Shown here in pieces: positions 1 to 5,299 of a DNA stretch of 62,836 nucleotides. The translations under genes were made by a program, and so were the position numbers. Under the pieces are notes generated by a model. The model searched no databases, was not told the DNA's origin, and was given only the letters and a program-made list of their open reading frames with translations. Source of the stretch: a virus; the IMG/VR virus record IMGVR_UViG_3300036671_000167, positions 1-62,836 of that record; one strand, 5' to 3'. The stretch's first letter is position 1; each line of letters starts with the position of its first letter.

Positions 1-18
1 CTGTTGTATGTTTTCCAT
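1..18 (-). CDS. Start of a truncated minus-strand gene
   Basis: An ATG at 18 reads MENIQQ to the window edge. It lies 2 bases after the stop of the next upstream gene and is preceded by an AAGGAAA ribosome binding site at about 5 bases. Only six codons are visible, so the product cannot be named. It shows that the small-gene operon continues past the window edge. Confidence 0.5.
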
Positions 19-20
19 TA

Positions 21-230
21 TTAATTTTCCTTTTCTTCGTTTAGTTGTGAAATCATTTCATCTTTTTCTTCTCTTACATTTTCACGCATTGTGTCCTCAA
101 AATCTAACAAGCCTTGATGATAAGCGATAGGGTCAAGGCGTTTGATAATTTCAGCGGGAGAAAAAACTAAATTGCCAAGCTTGATTTCTCCATAGCAATC
201 ATTAAGTAATTCATCATAGAAATCTTCCAT
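21..230 (-). CDS. Hypothetical acidic 69-aa protein
   Basis: The product is 69 aa and highly charged, with a Glu-rich C-terminal third (residues about 47-69) predicted to be helical. It has no Cys, signal peptide or membrane segment. The ATG at 230 is preceded by AAGGGAAA and overlaps the stop of the preceding zinc peptide gene (TAATG). The stop is followed 2 bases later by the next gene. It belongs to the minus-strand microprotein operon. I do not recognise the family. Confidence 0.7.
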   Translation of the reverse strand: MEDFYDELLNDCYGEIKLGNLVFSPAEIIKRLDPIAYHQGLLDFEDTMRENVREEKDEMISQLNEEKEN

Positions 231-349
231 TATTTTTTTCCCTTTTCTGTAACGCGTACCATACGCTGTGAAAACTTAGGTGTGCAAACCATGCACCAAA
301 CATCTTGAGGGTCTGCTATGTAACCACATTTTAAGCATTGACTAAACAT
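230..349 (-). CDS. 39-aa zinc-ribbon microprotein
   Basis: The 39-aa product has two CxxC knuckles (C5-L-K-C8 and C19-M-V-C22) and a basic C-terminus, the minimal pattern of a zinc ribbon. It overlaps its upstream neighbour at TAATG and its downstream neighbour the same way, so it is probably translated by coupling; its own ribosome binding site is poor. Partner or nucleic-acid target is unknown. Confidence 0.65.
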   Translation of the reverse strand: MFSQCLKCGYIADPQDVWCMVCTPKFSQRMVRVTEKGKK

Positions 350-528
350 TAGTTAGATACCTGCCAACCTGTAGCAAAAGGAAGTCTATCCTCATCATCA
401 AAAATCCAGAATTGCTCAATGTTAATTTCGCAAACTTCACAGAATGTGTATTCTGTATCTTGATAGAATGAGATAGCGCTCTCATTAGGTGTGTGCTCTA
501 AGCACTTATTTATTTTTAGTATTATCAT
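349..528 (-). CDS. 59-aa small protein with CxxH and CxxC pairs
   Basis: The product is 59 aa. A CLEH pair near residue 9 and a CEVC pair near residue 31 could bind one zinc ion; the C-terminal half is acidic and aromatic. It is the first gene after the minus-strand promoter at 569-597. A good ribosome binding site (AAAGAAAGG) precedes the ATG. Its stop overlaps the next start (TAATG). Function is unknown. Confidence 0.65.
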   Translation of the reverse strand: MIILKINKCLEHTPNESAISFYQDTEYTFCEVCEINIEQFWIFDDEDRLPFATGWQVSN

Positions 529-568
529 TTGATAACCTTTCTTTAAGTTAAACTTTAACTTTTCTTAT

Positions 569-597
569 ACTGTAAGAATACCAGAAGGGTCTGACAT
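569..597 (-). promoter_or_regulatory. Minus-strand sigma70-type promoter with TGTCAG block
   Basis: Read on the minus strand this is ATGTCA, 17 bases, TACAGT. It drives the genes 528 to 1. The block TGTCAGACCC around the -35 is shared with the promoter at 1986-2014. A perfect TGTGA-N6-TCACA palindrome lies about 83 bases upstream of the -10, similar to the arrangement at the other promoter. Confidence 0.55.
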
Positions 598-646
598 TAT
601 CCAATCCTAGCAAAATAATCTCATTATGTGGAGCGTGTAAATTGCG

Positions 647-662
647 TGTGAGATTACTCACA
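647..662. promoter_or_regulatory. CRP/GlxR-type operator, site 1
   Basis: This is a perfect TGTGA-N6-TCACA palindrome (TGTGAGATTACTCACA), the consensus of CRP-family regulators such as mycobacterial Crp and corynebacterial GlxR. Its centre is about 83 bases upstream of the -10 of the minus-strand promoter at 569-597, a class I activator-like position. Binding is inferred from sequence only. Confidence 0.55.
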
Positions 663-732
663 AATTTCAGGGTGTTTTATATCACACTCTTAACGACACG
701 CCCGACCCCGTACCAAGTGTGGGGGAGCTTGC

Positions 733-747
733 CGACTTGTCAAGTCG
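733..747. repeat. 15-bp palindrome, operator or weak terminator
   Basis: CGACTTG-T-CAAGTCG is a perfect 7-bp inverted repeat with a one-base centre. It sits in a locally GC-richer patch just past the 39-aa gene that ends at 761. It could be a protein-binding palindrome, since the loop is too short for an ordinary RNA hairpin. No U-tract follows. Confidence 0.3.
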
Positions 748-760
748 ACACGCCGTAGGG

Positions 761-880
761 CTAGTGTGATTTATCCCACTCTCTAAAATCGGCTACGATC
801 TCGCGCCACATCATACGCCCTAGGTATAGGGCGGGAATAGCAAGGGCTAATTGTACTAGGCTAGTAAGTAGTCTGTTCAT
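761..880 (-). CDS. 39-aa membrane microprotein
   Basis: The product is 39 aa: a hydrophobic helix (about residues 4-21) followed by a charged amphipathic tail rich in R, E, D and W, as in a one-span membrane peptide with a cytoplasmic tail. The start overlaps the stop of the preceding 35-aa peptide (TAATG). The gene ends inside a degenerate copy of the CRP-type block. Function unknown. Confidence 0.5.
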   Translation of the reverse strand: MNRLLTSLVQLALAIPALYLGRMMWREIVADFREWDKSH

Positions 881-987
881 TAGTTGCCCAATTTCTTATT
901 TTGTTTAATTACCCATAGTATTAAAGGCACTAGAAAAATAGCATTCAATAATTGTAAGGTTAGTAGGGCTATGATAAATTCTTTCAT
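880..987 (-). CDS. 35-aa membrane microprotein
   Basis: The product is 35 aa with one strongly hydrophobic segment (about residues 4-26) and a KQNKK tail, typical of a small inner-membrane peptide. The start lies directly after the stop of the upstream 60-aa gene, and the stop overlaps the next start (TAATG). That packing is the main evidence that the two membrane peptides are expressed together. Function unknown. Confidence 0.5.
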   Translation of the reverse strand: MKEFIIALLTLQLLNAIFLVPLILWVIKQNKKLGN

Positions 988-1170
988 TTATTTAACCCCT
1001 AGCATAGTAGCAATTTCATCTAGTTGTTCGTCTGTGAGATGGTCTATCTCAATAGCCTTAGAAAAATTAAAAATGTCATATTCATCACTATCTTTTTCCT
1101 CATCTACCTCATTGAGGTAAGCGTATTGGTCTTTTACATCATCTTGAATAGTGTCCCATACGGTCATCAT
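988..1170 (-). CDS. Hypothetical acidic 60-aa protein
   Basis: The product is 60 aa and strongly acidic (runs of D and E through the middle), with a predicted helical C-terminus. Two ATGs lie in tandem; the first is chosen because AAGGTGA sits 7 bases upstream. The start overlaps the stop of the upstream 55-aa gene (TAATG). Such acidic small phage proteins often mimic DNA or inhibit host enzymes, but nothing here proves that. Confidence 0.65.
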   Translation of the reverse strand: MMTVWDTIQDDVKDQYAYLNEVDEEKDSDEYDIFNFSKAIEIDHLTDEQLDEIATMLGVK

Positions 1171-1337
1171 TAGTTGGTCACCTTTATGTCTGAAATGTTA
1201 GCGTGAAATTTCTTTGTCTTGCCTAAGTCGCTAGCGTTTAGCGAATTTATTAAATGGTCAATCGCTTTAATTTCTGTAGCGACATTGTCTACGCTTAGTA
1301 AGCGTGAGCCTTGCCAAATTGAGTATTTGATAGTCAT
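1170..1337 (-). CDS. 55-aa protein, copy 1 of a tandem duplicate
   Basis: The product is 55 aa, starting MTIKYSIWQGSRLL. It is nearly identical over the first 45 codons to the protein at 1776-1943, at both DNA and protein level, and the C-termini differ. It is probably the first gene after a promoter near 1373. The family is not recognised. The duplication suggests the product is useful in two versions or at higher dose. Confidence 0.65.
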   Translation of the reverse strand: MTIKYSIWQGSRLLSVDNVATEIKAIDHLINSLNASDLGKTKKFHANISDIKVTN

Positions 1338-1372
1338 TATCTTTTCTGCTTTCGTTAGTAGTTATAGTAGGA

Positions 1373-1378
1373 ATTATA
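1373..1378 (-). promoter_or_regulatory. Possible -10 element for genes 1337 to 761
   Basis: The minus strand reads TATAAT here, about 30 bases before the ATG at 1337. No good -35 is present at normal spacing. A TGTCAG block and a CRP-type palindrome (1423-1438, centred about 65 bases upstream of the likely start) suggest an activator-dependent promoter. Confidence 0.35.
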
Positions 1379-1422
1379 GCGCATAGCACTGACATTTATA
1401 GCAACACGCCCTAGGGTTAGGG

Positions 1423-1438
1423 TGTGAGTTGTATCACA
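1423..1438. promoter_or_regulatory. CRP/GlxR-type operator, site 2
   Basis: This is a perfect TGTGA-N6-TCACA palindrome, extended to GTGTGA and TCACAC. It overlaps the last codons and stop of the 52-aa gene (TGA at 1434-1436). It is preceded by the block ACACGCC-N-TAGGG-N-TAG, which also occurs at 748 next to a decayed copy of the site. Its position fits activation of the promoter near 1373. Confidence 0.55.
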
Positions 1439-1592
1439 CTAGACAATTAATACACTCACAACCCATAGAGCGGATAAGATAGGAGAGGATCTCCTTGCGG
1501 GTATAAGTATCTAAACCATAAGATGACTTAATACCGCCGTTATGATAATCGTGAACAATAGTAGAAAATAAAGTTTCTGTAAGTTGATTCAT
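1434..1592 (-). CDS. 52-aa protein with C-terminal CECINC
   Basis: The product is 52 aa, with a polar N-terminal half and a C-terminal CxCxxC cluster that could bind metal or form a disulfide. The ATG at 1592 lies directly after the stop of the 60-aa gene upstream (TAA then ATG). The stop codon falls inside CRP-type site 2, so regulatory and coding sequence overlap. Function unknown. Confidence 0.55.
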   Translation of the reverse strand: MNQLTETLFSTIVHDYHNGGIKSSYGLDTYTRKEILSYLIRSMGCECINCLV

Positions 1593-1775
1593 TTATTGTA
1601 CCTCTGTTACTTTTATATAATAATCTTGCGCATTTGTAAACTCAGTACCGTTTTCTAAATTGTAAGAATTTTCCTTAGTAATCTCATCAGCGATAAAAGT
1701 TCTTGCCTTTTCTTCTGTTGTAAAATAATAATCTGGCTCTGAATAAGCACTGTCTGCTATTGCATAAATAATCAT
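1593..1775 (-). CDS. Hypothetical 60-aa protein
   Basis: The product is 60 aa, beginning MIIYAIADSAYSEPDYYF, rich in Tyr and acidic residues, with alternating beta and alpha tendency and no membrane segment or Cys. It starts directly after the stop of the 55-aa gene upstream and its stop touches the next ATG. It looks like the short host-takeover type proteins seen in early phage operons, but I do not recognise the family. Confidence 0.65.
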   Translation of the reverse strand: MIIYAIADSAYSEPDYYFTTEEKARTFIADEITKENSYNLENGTEFTNAQDYYIKVTEVQ

Positions 1776-1943
1776 TTATTTACCTACCTTAAGAGTCATA
1801 ACGTTAGCGTGAAATTTCTTTATCTTGCCTAAGTCGCTAGCGTTGAGTGATGAGATGAGTGTATCTATTGCCTTAATTTCTGTAGCGACATTATCTACGC
1901 TTAGTAAGCGTGAGCCTTGCCAAATTGAGTATGTGATAGTCAT
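1776..1943 (-). CDS. 55-aa protein, copy 2 of a tandem duplicate
   Basis: The product is 55 aa, starting MTITYSIWQGSRLL, and is the paralogue of the gene at 1170-1337. It is the first gene downstream of the promoter at 1986-2014. The last ten residues diverge from copy 1. Function unknown. Confidence 0.65.
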   Translation of the reverse strand: MTITYSIWQGSRLLSVDNVATEIKAIDTLISSLNASDLGKIKKFHANVMTLKVGK

Positions 1944-1985
1944 TATCTGTTCTTCTTTCTGTTAATCTAAGTTAATTTAACTTAT

Positions 1986-2014
1986 ACTATAATACTAGCA
2001 GGGGGGTCTGACAA
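1986..2014 (-). promoter_or_regulatory. Minus-strand promoter of the microprotein array
   Basis: Read on the minus strand this is TTGTCA, 17 bases, TATAGT, a good sigma70-type promoter. It drives the genes from 1943 downwards. The TGTCAGACCC block overlapping the -35 matches the promoter at 569-597. CRP-type site 3 is centred about 81 bases upstream of the -10. Confidence 0.65.
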
Positions 2015-2061
2015 ATAACAAGTTTAAATTCGGACATTAGGGACAAATTGAAAAATATCTT

Positions 2062-2077
2062 TGTGAAGTACATCACA
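2062..2077. promoter_or_regulatory. CRP/GlxR-type operator, site 3
   Basis: This is a perfect TGTGA-N6-TCACA palindrome in the region between the minus-strand array and the plus-strand zinc-finger gene. Its distance to the minus-strand -10 (about 81 bases) nearly equals that of site 1 to its promoter (about 83 bases). The stretch 1944-2214 holds this site, the promoter at 1986-2014 and the plus-strand promoter at 2180-2208, and no gene that I can see. Confidence 0.55.
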
Positions 2078-2179
2078 CTCACGCTCAGTATGTGCGGACT
2101 ATGTAAAAATAAAATTCATTTTTAGATACTGTATCATACATGTTAAAAATTTATTAACATTTTATAAAATCTCAAATAC

Positions 2180-2208
2180 TAGTCAACTAGGATTATCTGT
2201 GCTACAAT
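2180..2208 (+). promoter_or_regulatory. Promoter for leaderless zinc-finger gene
   Basis: TAGTCA, 17 bases, TACAAT. The -10 ends exactly 6 bases before the ATG at 2215, so transcription would begin at or next to the start codon. The same TANAAT-N6-ATG arrangement recurs across the window. Confidence 0.55.
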
Positions 2209-2214
2209 TTTAAT

Positions 2215-2316
2215 ATGCGAGTAATTGTGTGTGATATTTGTGGGCGGGAAGTCCAAGTAAAATCTTCTTTTGCCTACATGACATATAATAATCATATACG
2301 AATACATAACTCCTAA
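2215..2316 (+). CDS. 33-aa C2H2-like zinc-finger peptide
   Basis: The product is 33 aa with CDIC near the N-terminus and HIRIH near the C-terminus: C-x2-C-x17-H-x3-H, a C2H2-like finger with a longer than usual centre. There is no ribosome binding site, and the -10 spacing indicates a leaderless message. A tRNA gene follows 5 bases after the stop. It may be a small DNA-binding regulator. The clean motif and promoter support reality despite the length. Confidence 0.55.
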   Translation: MRVIVCDICGREVQVKSSFAYMTYNNHIRIHNS

Positions 2317-2321
2317 ATTAA

Positions 2322-2396
2322 GGGAGTGTAGCTTAGTCTGGTGAAAGCATTTGTCTTATATACAAAAGATCCTTGGTTCAAATCCAAGTACTCCTA
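2322..2396 (+). tRNA. tRNA-Ile (anticodon UAU, reads AUA)
   Basis: A full cloverleaf can be drawn. The acceptor stem is 2322-2328 with 2389-2395 (G-U pairs at both ends). The D-arm is GCTT/AAGC. The anticodon stem is TTTGT/ACAAA with loop CTTATAT, giving anticodon TAT. The T-arm is CTTGG/CCAAG with loop TTCAAAT. The discriminator is A at 2396, and CCA is not encoded. AUA codons are common in this AT-rich genome and would be rare in a GC-richer host, so the tRNA probably supplements host decoding. Confidence 0.85.
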
Positions 2397-2407
2397 CAAA
2401 TTAAAAA

Positions 2408-2416
2408 TGGTATAAT
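2408..2416 (+). promoter_or_regulatory. Extended -10 promoter, leaderless
   Basis: TGG-TATAAT ends 6 bases before the ATG at 2423. There is no recognisable -35; the extended -10 probably compensates. It lies directly after the tRNA gene and drives the sulfotransferase-like gene. Confidence 0.6.
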
Positions 2417-2422
2417 AAACAT

Positions 2423-3034
2423 ATGAGCAAAAAATTTATATCCTCCCCAGCGGGATCTGGAATTACTTTTGCGTCAAAGCTTTTACGCAGTTCTTTTCTA
2501 GGTGTTTCAGTACCTGCAACACATGAAATAAATAAAATAAAAAATGACGATAAGCAAATTGTTATTTTAAGAAACCCATACAACACAATTGCATCTGGTG
2601 CAGAAAGATGGGTAACAACATCTAATCACTATCCGTTTATTGGAAACAAACATTTAGTTGAGCCTGGTGACATCAAAGGGATAAAAAATGTAATTACATG
2701 GGAAGAACACAGATACATTGAGTTTTTTAAAGATATTGACAATGTAAATAATACAAAAATATTAACCTTTGAAATGCTTACCCTCAAACCAGATGAGTTT
2801 GTTAAACAATGCAAAGAATATTTAGAAATTTCTTGTGAGATAACTAAAATTTTGCCTTTAGAAATTTTTAAAGAAATGAAATATATTGAAAAATTAGGCA
2901 ATAGAATGCCTCGTGAAAAAGCAGAAGTTAGAAAAACTATTGATGAATTAGTTTTAGAGATGTACCCAAAAGAAACCTGGGAAGCTTGGAAAATTTATTC
3001 TGATCTTAAAGAAATACTAGAAAAAACAAAATAA
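2423..3034 (+). CDS. Sulfotransferase-like P-loop protein
   Basis: The product is 203 aa. Residues about 7-16 (SSPAGSGITF) resemble the 5'-phosphosulfate binding loop of PAPS sulfotransferases. Residues about 47-58 (VILRNPYNTIAS) match the 3'-phosphate motif with its RNP and conserved Ser. The remainder is helical and charged, as in short bacterial sulfotransferases, though the protein is shorter than the usual 250-300 aa. It would transfer sulfate from PAPS to a hydroxyl or amine; the acceptor is unknown, perhaps a surface glycan or virion residue. It is followed after 1 base by an SGNH-like gene, so the two probably act together. The message is leaderless. A related nucleotide-binding fold is the main alternative. 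Confidence 0.6.
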   Translation: MSKKFISSPAGSGITFASKLLRSSFLGVSVPATHEINKIKNDDKQIVILRNPYNTIASGAERWVTTSNHYPFIGNKHLVEPGDIKGIKNVITWEEHRYIEFFKDIDNVNNTKILTFEMLTLKPDEFVKQCKEYLEISCEITKILPLEIFKEMKYIEKLGNRMPREKAEVRKTIDELVLEMYPKETWEAWKIYSDLKEILEKTK

Positions 3035-3035
3035 A

Positions 3036-3701
3036 ATGAAAAATGTTTATATGATTAGCGATTGTCATTTGTCTAGGGCAATAGAACATTACTATCCAGA
3101 AAAACATGAAGTAACTTTTGTGCCATGGCCTAAAGCTGCTAAAAAAATGTATGGGTTTAGCATTGAGCAAATGCAAGAAGAAGATGAAATTTCTTCTGGT
3201 GTTGAAATTGCTAGAACAGTCAACCATAGTCCACAACCATTTTCAATAATTAAAGATGATGGGGTTTTAGCTTTATGGATGGGATATGTAGACACTAGAA
3301 CATTTTTGCCTAAATATAAAAATGCAGATGCTACAGTAAAAAGCTTTATTGATAATATTAAATTAAACTTTCCTAATTCTCGTGTTGTAGTTATAGAGCC
3401 ACTACCTCAGTTTACTGAGATGCTGCTAAAACATGAAGGGATTAGTCCATACTACACTGTAGAGCAGAGAATAGATCAAAATAGAGAGTTTTTAGCTGCA
3501 TTGCACAAATATTCAAAAAAAGCGGGATTTGAAATAATTATTACTCAACAAGATATACTAGATGCATTAGAAGTTCCTGAGCTAACTCCGTCTATGACAC
3601 ATAAAGATGCTCCTCATCCAGTAGATGGATTAAAACCTGAGTATATGGCAAAGATATGGAACTTATTTTCTACAAAGCTTAGTGATATTGCAGTTGACTA
3701 G
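3036..3701 (+). CDS. SGNH/GDSL-like hydrolase or acyltransferase
   Basis: The product is 221 aa. The N-terminus carries SDCHLSR in the position of block I of SGNH enzymes. Block III-like residues occur in LWMGYVDTR. The C-terminal KDAPHPVDGL fits the D-x-x-H block V. A central Rossmann-like strand (VVVIEPLPQF) is also typical. SGNH enzymes remove or transfer acyl groups on glycans and lipids. The gene is one base behind the sulfotransferase-like gene, suggesting joint surface or glycan modification. The GDS motif is not canonical, so catalysis is uncertain. Confidence 0.5.
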   Translation: MKNVYMISDCHLSRAIEHYYPEKHEVTFVPWPKAAKKMYGFSIEQMQEEDEISSGVEIARTVNHSPQPFSIIKDDGVLALWMGYVDTRTFLPKYKNADATVKSFIDNIKLNFPNSRVVVIEPLPQFTEMLLKHEGISPYYTVEQRIDQNREFLAALHKYSKKAGFEIIITQQDILDALEVPELTPSMTHKDAPHPVDGLKPEYMAKIWNLFSTKLSDIAVD

Positions 3702-3720
3702 AATATTTATATAGTATAAT
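3694..3720 (+). promoter_or_regulatory. Promoter for leaderless zinc peptide
   Basis: TTGACT, 15 bases, TATAAT; the -10 ends 6 bases before the ATG at 3727. The spacer is short for a normal -35, so the -10 is the firmer part. It overlaps the end of the SGNH-like gene. Confidence 0.5.
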
Positions 3721-3726
3721 TACTAT

Positions 3727-3858
3727 ATGAGACTATTACCCAGGCGTAAACCTAGATGTGCATATTGCAAAAACTTTGCGTATACATCTAAGCTAACTAA
3801 ACAAGGGGAGCTAATAAAATTATGCGGAGATCACATATATGAAAAAAAAGTACTTTAA
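3727..3858 (+). CDS. 43-aa zinc-binding peptide
   Basis: The product is 43 aa and basic, with CAYC near residue 11 and CGDH near residue 33, a CxxC...CxxH zinc site. It is leaderless (-10 six bases upstream) and overlaps the next membrane peptide gene by 20 bases. It may bind nucleic acid. The family is not recognised. Confidence 0.55.
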   Translation: MRLLPRRKPRCAYCKNFAYTSKLTKQGELIKLCGDHIYEKKVL

Positions 3859-3973
3859 TTTTATCTTAATAATTTCTGTAATACTGTCTCCAGTATTTAT
3901 ATTTTTATATGAAGTTAAAAAAATAGGCGGGATAAAAGATATCTTTGACATAGAAGACGATAATGAACTATAA
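3839..3973 (+). CDS. 44-aa membrane peptide
   Basis: The product is 44 aa: a KKK-positive N-terminus, a hydrophobic segment about residues 7-25, then an acidic tail (EDDNEL). This is the topology of a one-span peptide with N-in orientation. It overlaps both neighbours. It could be a small superinfection-exclusion or lysis helper, but nothing specific supports this. Confidence 0.5.
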   Translation: MKKKYFNFILIISVILSPVFIFLYEVKKIGGIKDIFDIEDDNEL

Positions 3974-4043
3974 CCTCTTACTAAAGCTATCCTTGTTCTT
4001 ATTTAGTCTATACCTTGTCTTACTTGTTCAATCTATATTGTAG
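3963..4043 (+). CDS. 26-aa hydrophobic peptide
   Basis: The product is 26 aa, almost entirely Leu/Phe/Val/Tyr. The ATG lies 8 bases before the upstream stop, so coupling is possible. Very short, low confidence. After it, 4044-4237 contains hairpins and the parS-like site but no gene. Confidence 0.3.
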   Translation: MNYNLLLKLSLFLFSLYLVLLVQSIL

Positions 4044-4096
4044 TATATGGATCTAAGGGGTCTTATTTGCTCCCGCCCGTCCTTGGATAGGCCAAA

Positions 4097-4131
4097 AGGC
4101 TAGTAAAGCCTAATTGAGCCTTTAGAAGGCT
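4097..4131. terminator. Paired small hairpins between convergent operons
   Basis: Two adjacent stems are seen: AGGCT/AGCCT (4097-4111) and AGCCTT/AAGGCT with a 3-base loop (4117-4131). They lie between plus-strand genes ending at 4043 and minus-strand genes ending at 4238, where a bidirectional terminator is expected. No clear U-run follows. Confidence 0.35.
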
Positions 4132-4155
4132 GCATATGGGTATTTGAAATAATAT

Positions 4156-4171
4156 TGTTTCACATGAAACA
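4156..4171. promoter_or_regulatory. parS-like ParB binding site
   Basis: The sequence TGTTTCACATGAAACA differs at one central base from the bacterial parS consensus TGTTTCACGTGAAACA; both TGTTTCA/TGAAACA arms are intact. It is in the only convergent intergenic gap of the window. No parA or parB gene is present here, so the host ParB would be the natural ligand. Confidence 0.5.
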
Positions 4172-4237
4172 TATAGATCCTAGTTGACTAAATGTGGTTC
4201 TTTCTCGCGGCGCACTTTTTTCGCACTATATGACTAA

Positions 4238-5086
4238 TTAATGTTCTTTAAATTCGCCCATAAATTTACTAGATAAATCAGTTCCTTCTAAACCAGAAGC
4301 CTGATATTTATTAATAAGAGCTCTTGTAAATTGAGGATTTTCTTTTAATGGCTGCATCCATGTTCCAATAAAATCTTTAAGGTTCATAGAATCTTTATCT
4401 TTAATTTGTTCGTAATATTCTGCAGTTTTATAATTATAAAAAGTTCCTGGATTATCTTCTGACTTTAATACAAAATTTGAAAAAGCATATCTTTTTCCAG
4501 ATGTTACTGGCTTAACTCCATGAGCGTGGGGATTAAATGCTCCATGAATTATTAAATCTCCTCTTTCTGGCTTTACTATTAGCTGGTTGTTTTCTTCAGA
4601 TGCATTTTTTTTGTTTCCGTCTTTGTCAATATTTACGTAAAAAACTTCTCCGCCTTTAAAATCTCCAAAATACGCTACGAGGCCATAGTCAAGTTCACAG
4701 CAAGTTTTCCAAACATCAACCTGTGACAATCTGTGGCATTCACCTTTTCCAGGAGAATCAGAATGAGTAAACATTCCTTCGTTCATTTCTGGAGTAATTA
4801 TAAGAACATTTGATTGAGGATGCATTACATATTCTGGATACAGCAAATCGCTTGCTTTTTCCCAAAGCTCGTGCAATTCTTTTAGTGGTGGACTGACTTT
4901 GTTTGCATACCAACTTATAAGAGTGTCTTTGTACTGATCTCCAAGATCGTAATCTCTTAATCCATCTTCTACTAGTTTACATTCTTCATCTGTATAAAAT
5001 CCTTTAAATATAAATACTCCACTAGGTGTTTCATAATCATCAGGAAAAAATGAAGCCTTAATACAATCTTCTCTATCATAAAACAT
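4238..5086 (-). CDS. 2OG-Fe(II) oxygenase (orphan, minus strand)
   Basis: The product is 282 aa with a double-stranded beta-helix of the prolyl-4-hydroxylase type. Iron ligands would be H108-x-D110 (THSDS) and H189 (HAHGV), with R199 (SGKRYAF) for 2-oxoglutarate. YFGDFKGGEVFY corresponds to the NDDYEGGxxxF strand of the five plus-strand oxygenases. It uses O2 and 2-oxoglutarate to hydroxylate a substrate, here unknown. It follows a 51-aa gene at a TAATG overlap and lies far from the main oxygenase operon. The C-terminal 70 residues are a helical extension. Confidence 0.85.
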   Translation of the reverse strand: MFYDREDCIKASFFPDDYETPSGVFIFKGFYTDEECKLVEDGLRDYDLGDQYKDTLISWYANKVSPPLKELHELWEKASDLLYPEYVMHPQSNVLIITPEMNEGMFTHSDSPGKGECHRLSQVDVWKTCCELDYGLVAYFGDFKGGEVFYVNIDKDGNKKNASEENNQLIVKPERGDLIIHGAFNPHAHGVKPVTSGKRYAFSNFVLKSEDNPGTFYNYKTAEYYEQIKDKDSMNLKDFIGTWMQPLKENPQFTRALINKYQASGLEGTDLSSKFMGEFKEH

Positions 5087-5241
5087 TATTTTATACCAGC
5101 CTTTCTTGTTATTTTTTTAAAATAAAACTTAATAAATCCTTCTTTACATCTTTCACAAATTTTTTTATGTTCTTTATTTTCCCTTTGTTCAAATTGAAAT
5201 TGGGGGCTCGCCATATATTTTGAAAAATGGTTCCTAGTCAT
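5086..5241 (-). CDS. 51-aa basic protein with CxxC
   Basis: The product is 51 aa, Lys-rich, with CERC near residue 29. It overlaps the oxygenase start at TAATG. The -10 (5251-5256) is only 9 bases before the ATG, so the message has almost no leader. It may be a small partner of the oxygenase or a nucleic-acid binder. Confidence 0.5.
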   Translation of the reverse strand: MTRNHFSKYMASPQFQFEQRENKEHKKICERCKEGFIKFYFKKITRKAGIK

Positions 5242-5250
5242 CACAATATT

Positions 5251-5256
5251 ATTATA
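5251..5256 (-). promoter_or_regulatory. -10 element of the minus-strand oxygenase operon
   Basis: TATAAT on the minus strand directly follows the terminator at 5262-5299, so the oxygenase operon is insulated from the lysis operon upstream and restarts here. The predicted start is about 3 bases before the ATG at 5241. Confidence 0.5.
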
Positions 5257-5261
5257 TCATG

Positions 5262-5299
5262 AATAAACCCTTACGGAGGCGGATCCGTAAGGGTTTATT
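5262..5299 (-). terminator. Strong 16-bp stem terminator
   Basis: A perfect 16-bp stem (5262-5277 with 5284-5299) with loop GGCGGA; the stem ends in AATAAA/TTTATT, giving a U-rich 3' edge in both directions. It terminates the minus-strand lysis operon. A second inverted repeat, TACGTTAG/CTAACGTA, lies at 5314-5340, between the operon end and this hairpin. Confidence 0.8.

Larger units (their letters stand above)
1170..1943 (-). repeat. Tandem gene duplication (two 55-aa gene copies)
   Basis: About 140 bases ending at 1337 and at 1943 match with few differences: the first 45 codons and the sequence just before the ATG. The copies are 606 bases apart and enclose two unrelated small genes. A regulatory block (ACACGCC-N-TAGGG) is also duplicated at 748 and 1404. 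The high DNA identity points to a recent event. Confidence 0.7.

Noticed and set aside
765-780. Fourth CRP-type site
   Set aside because: Only one half-site is intact (TGTGA then CCACT); it is a decayed copy in a duplicated block and not counted with the three perfect sites.
884-1120. Plus-strand 78-aa frame
   Set aside because: Opposite to three well-packed minus-strand small genes; no ribosome binding site or promoter.
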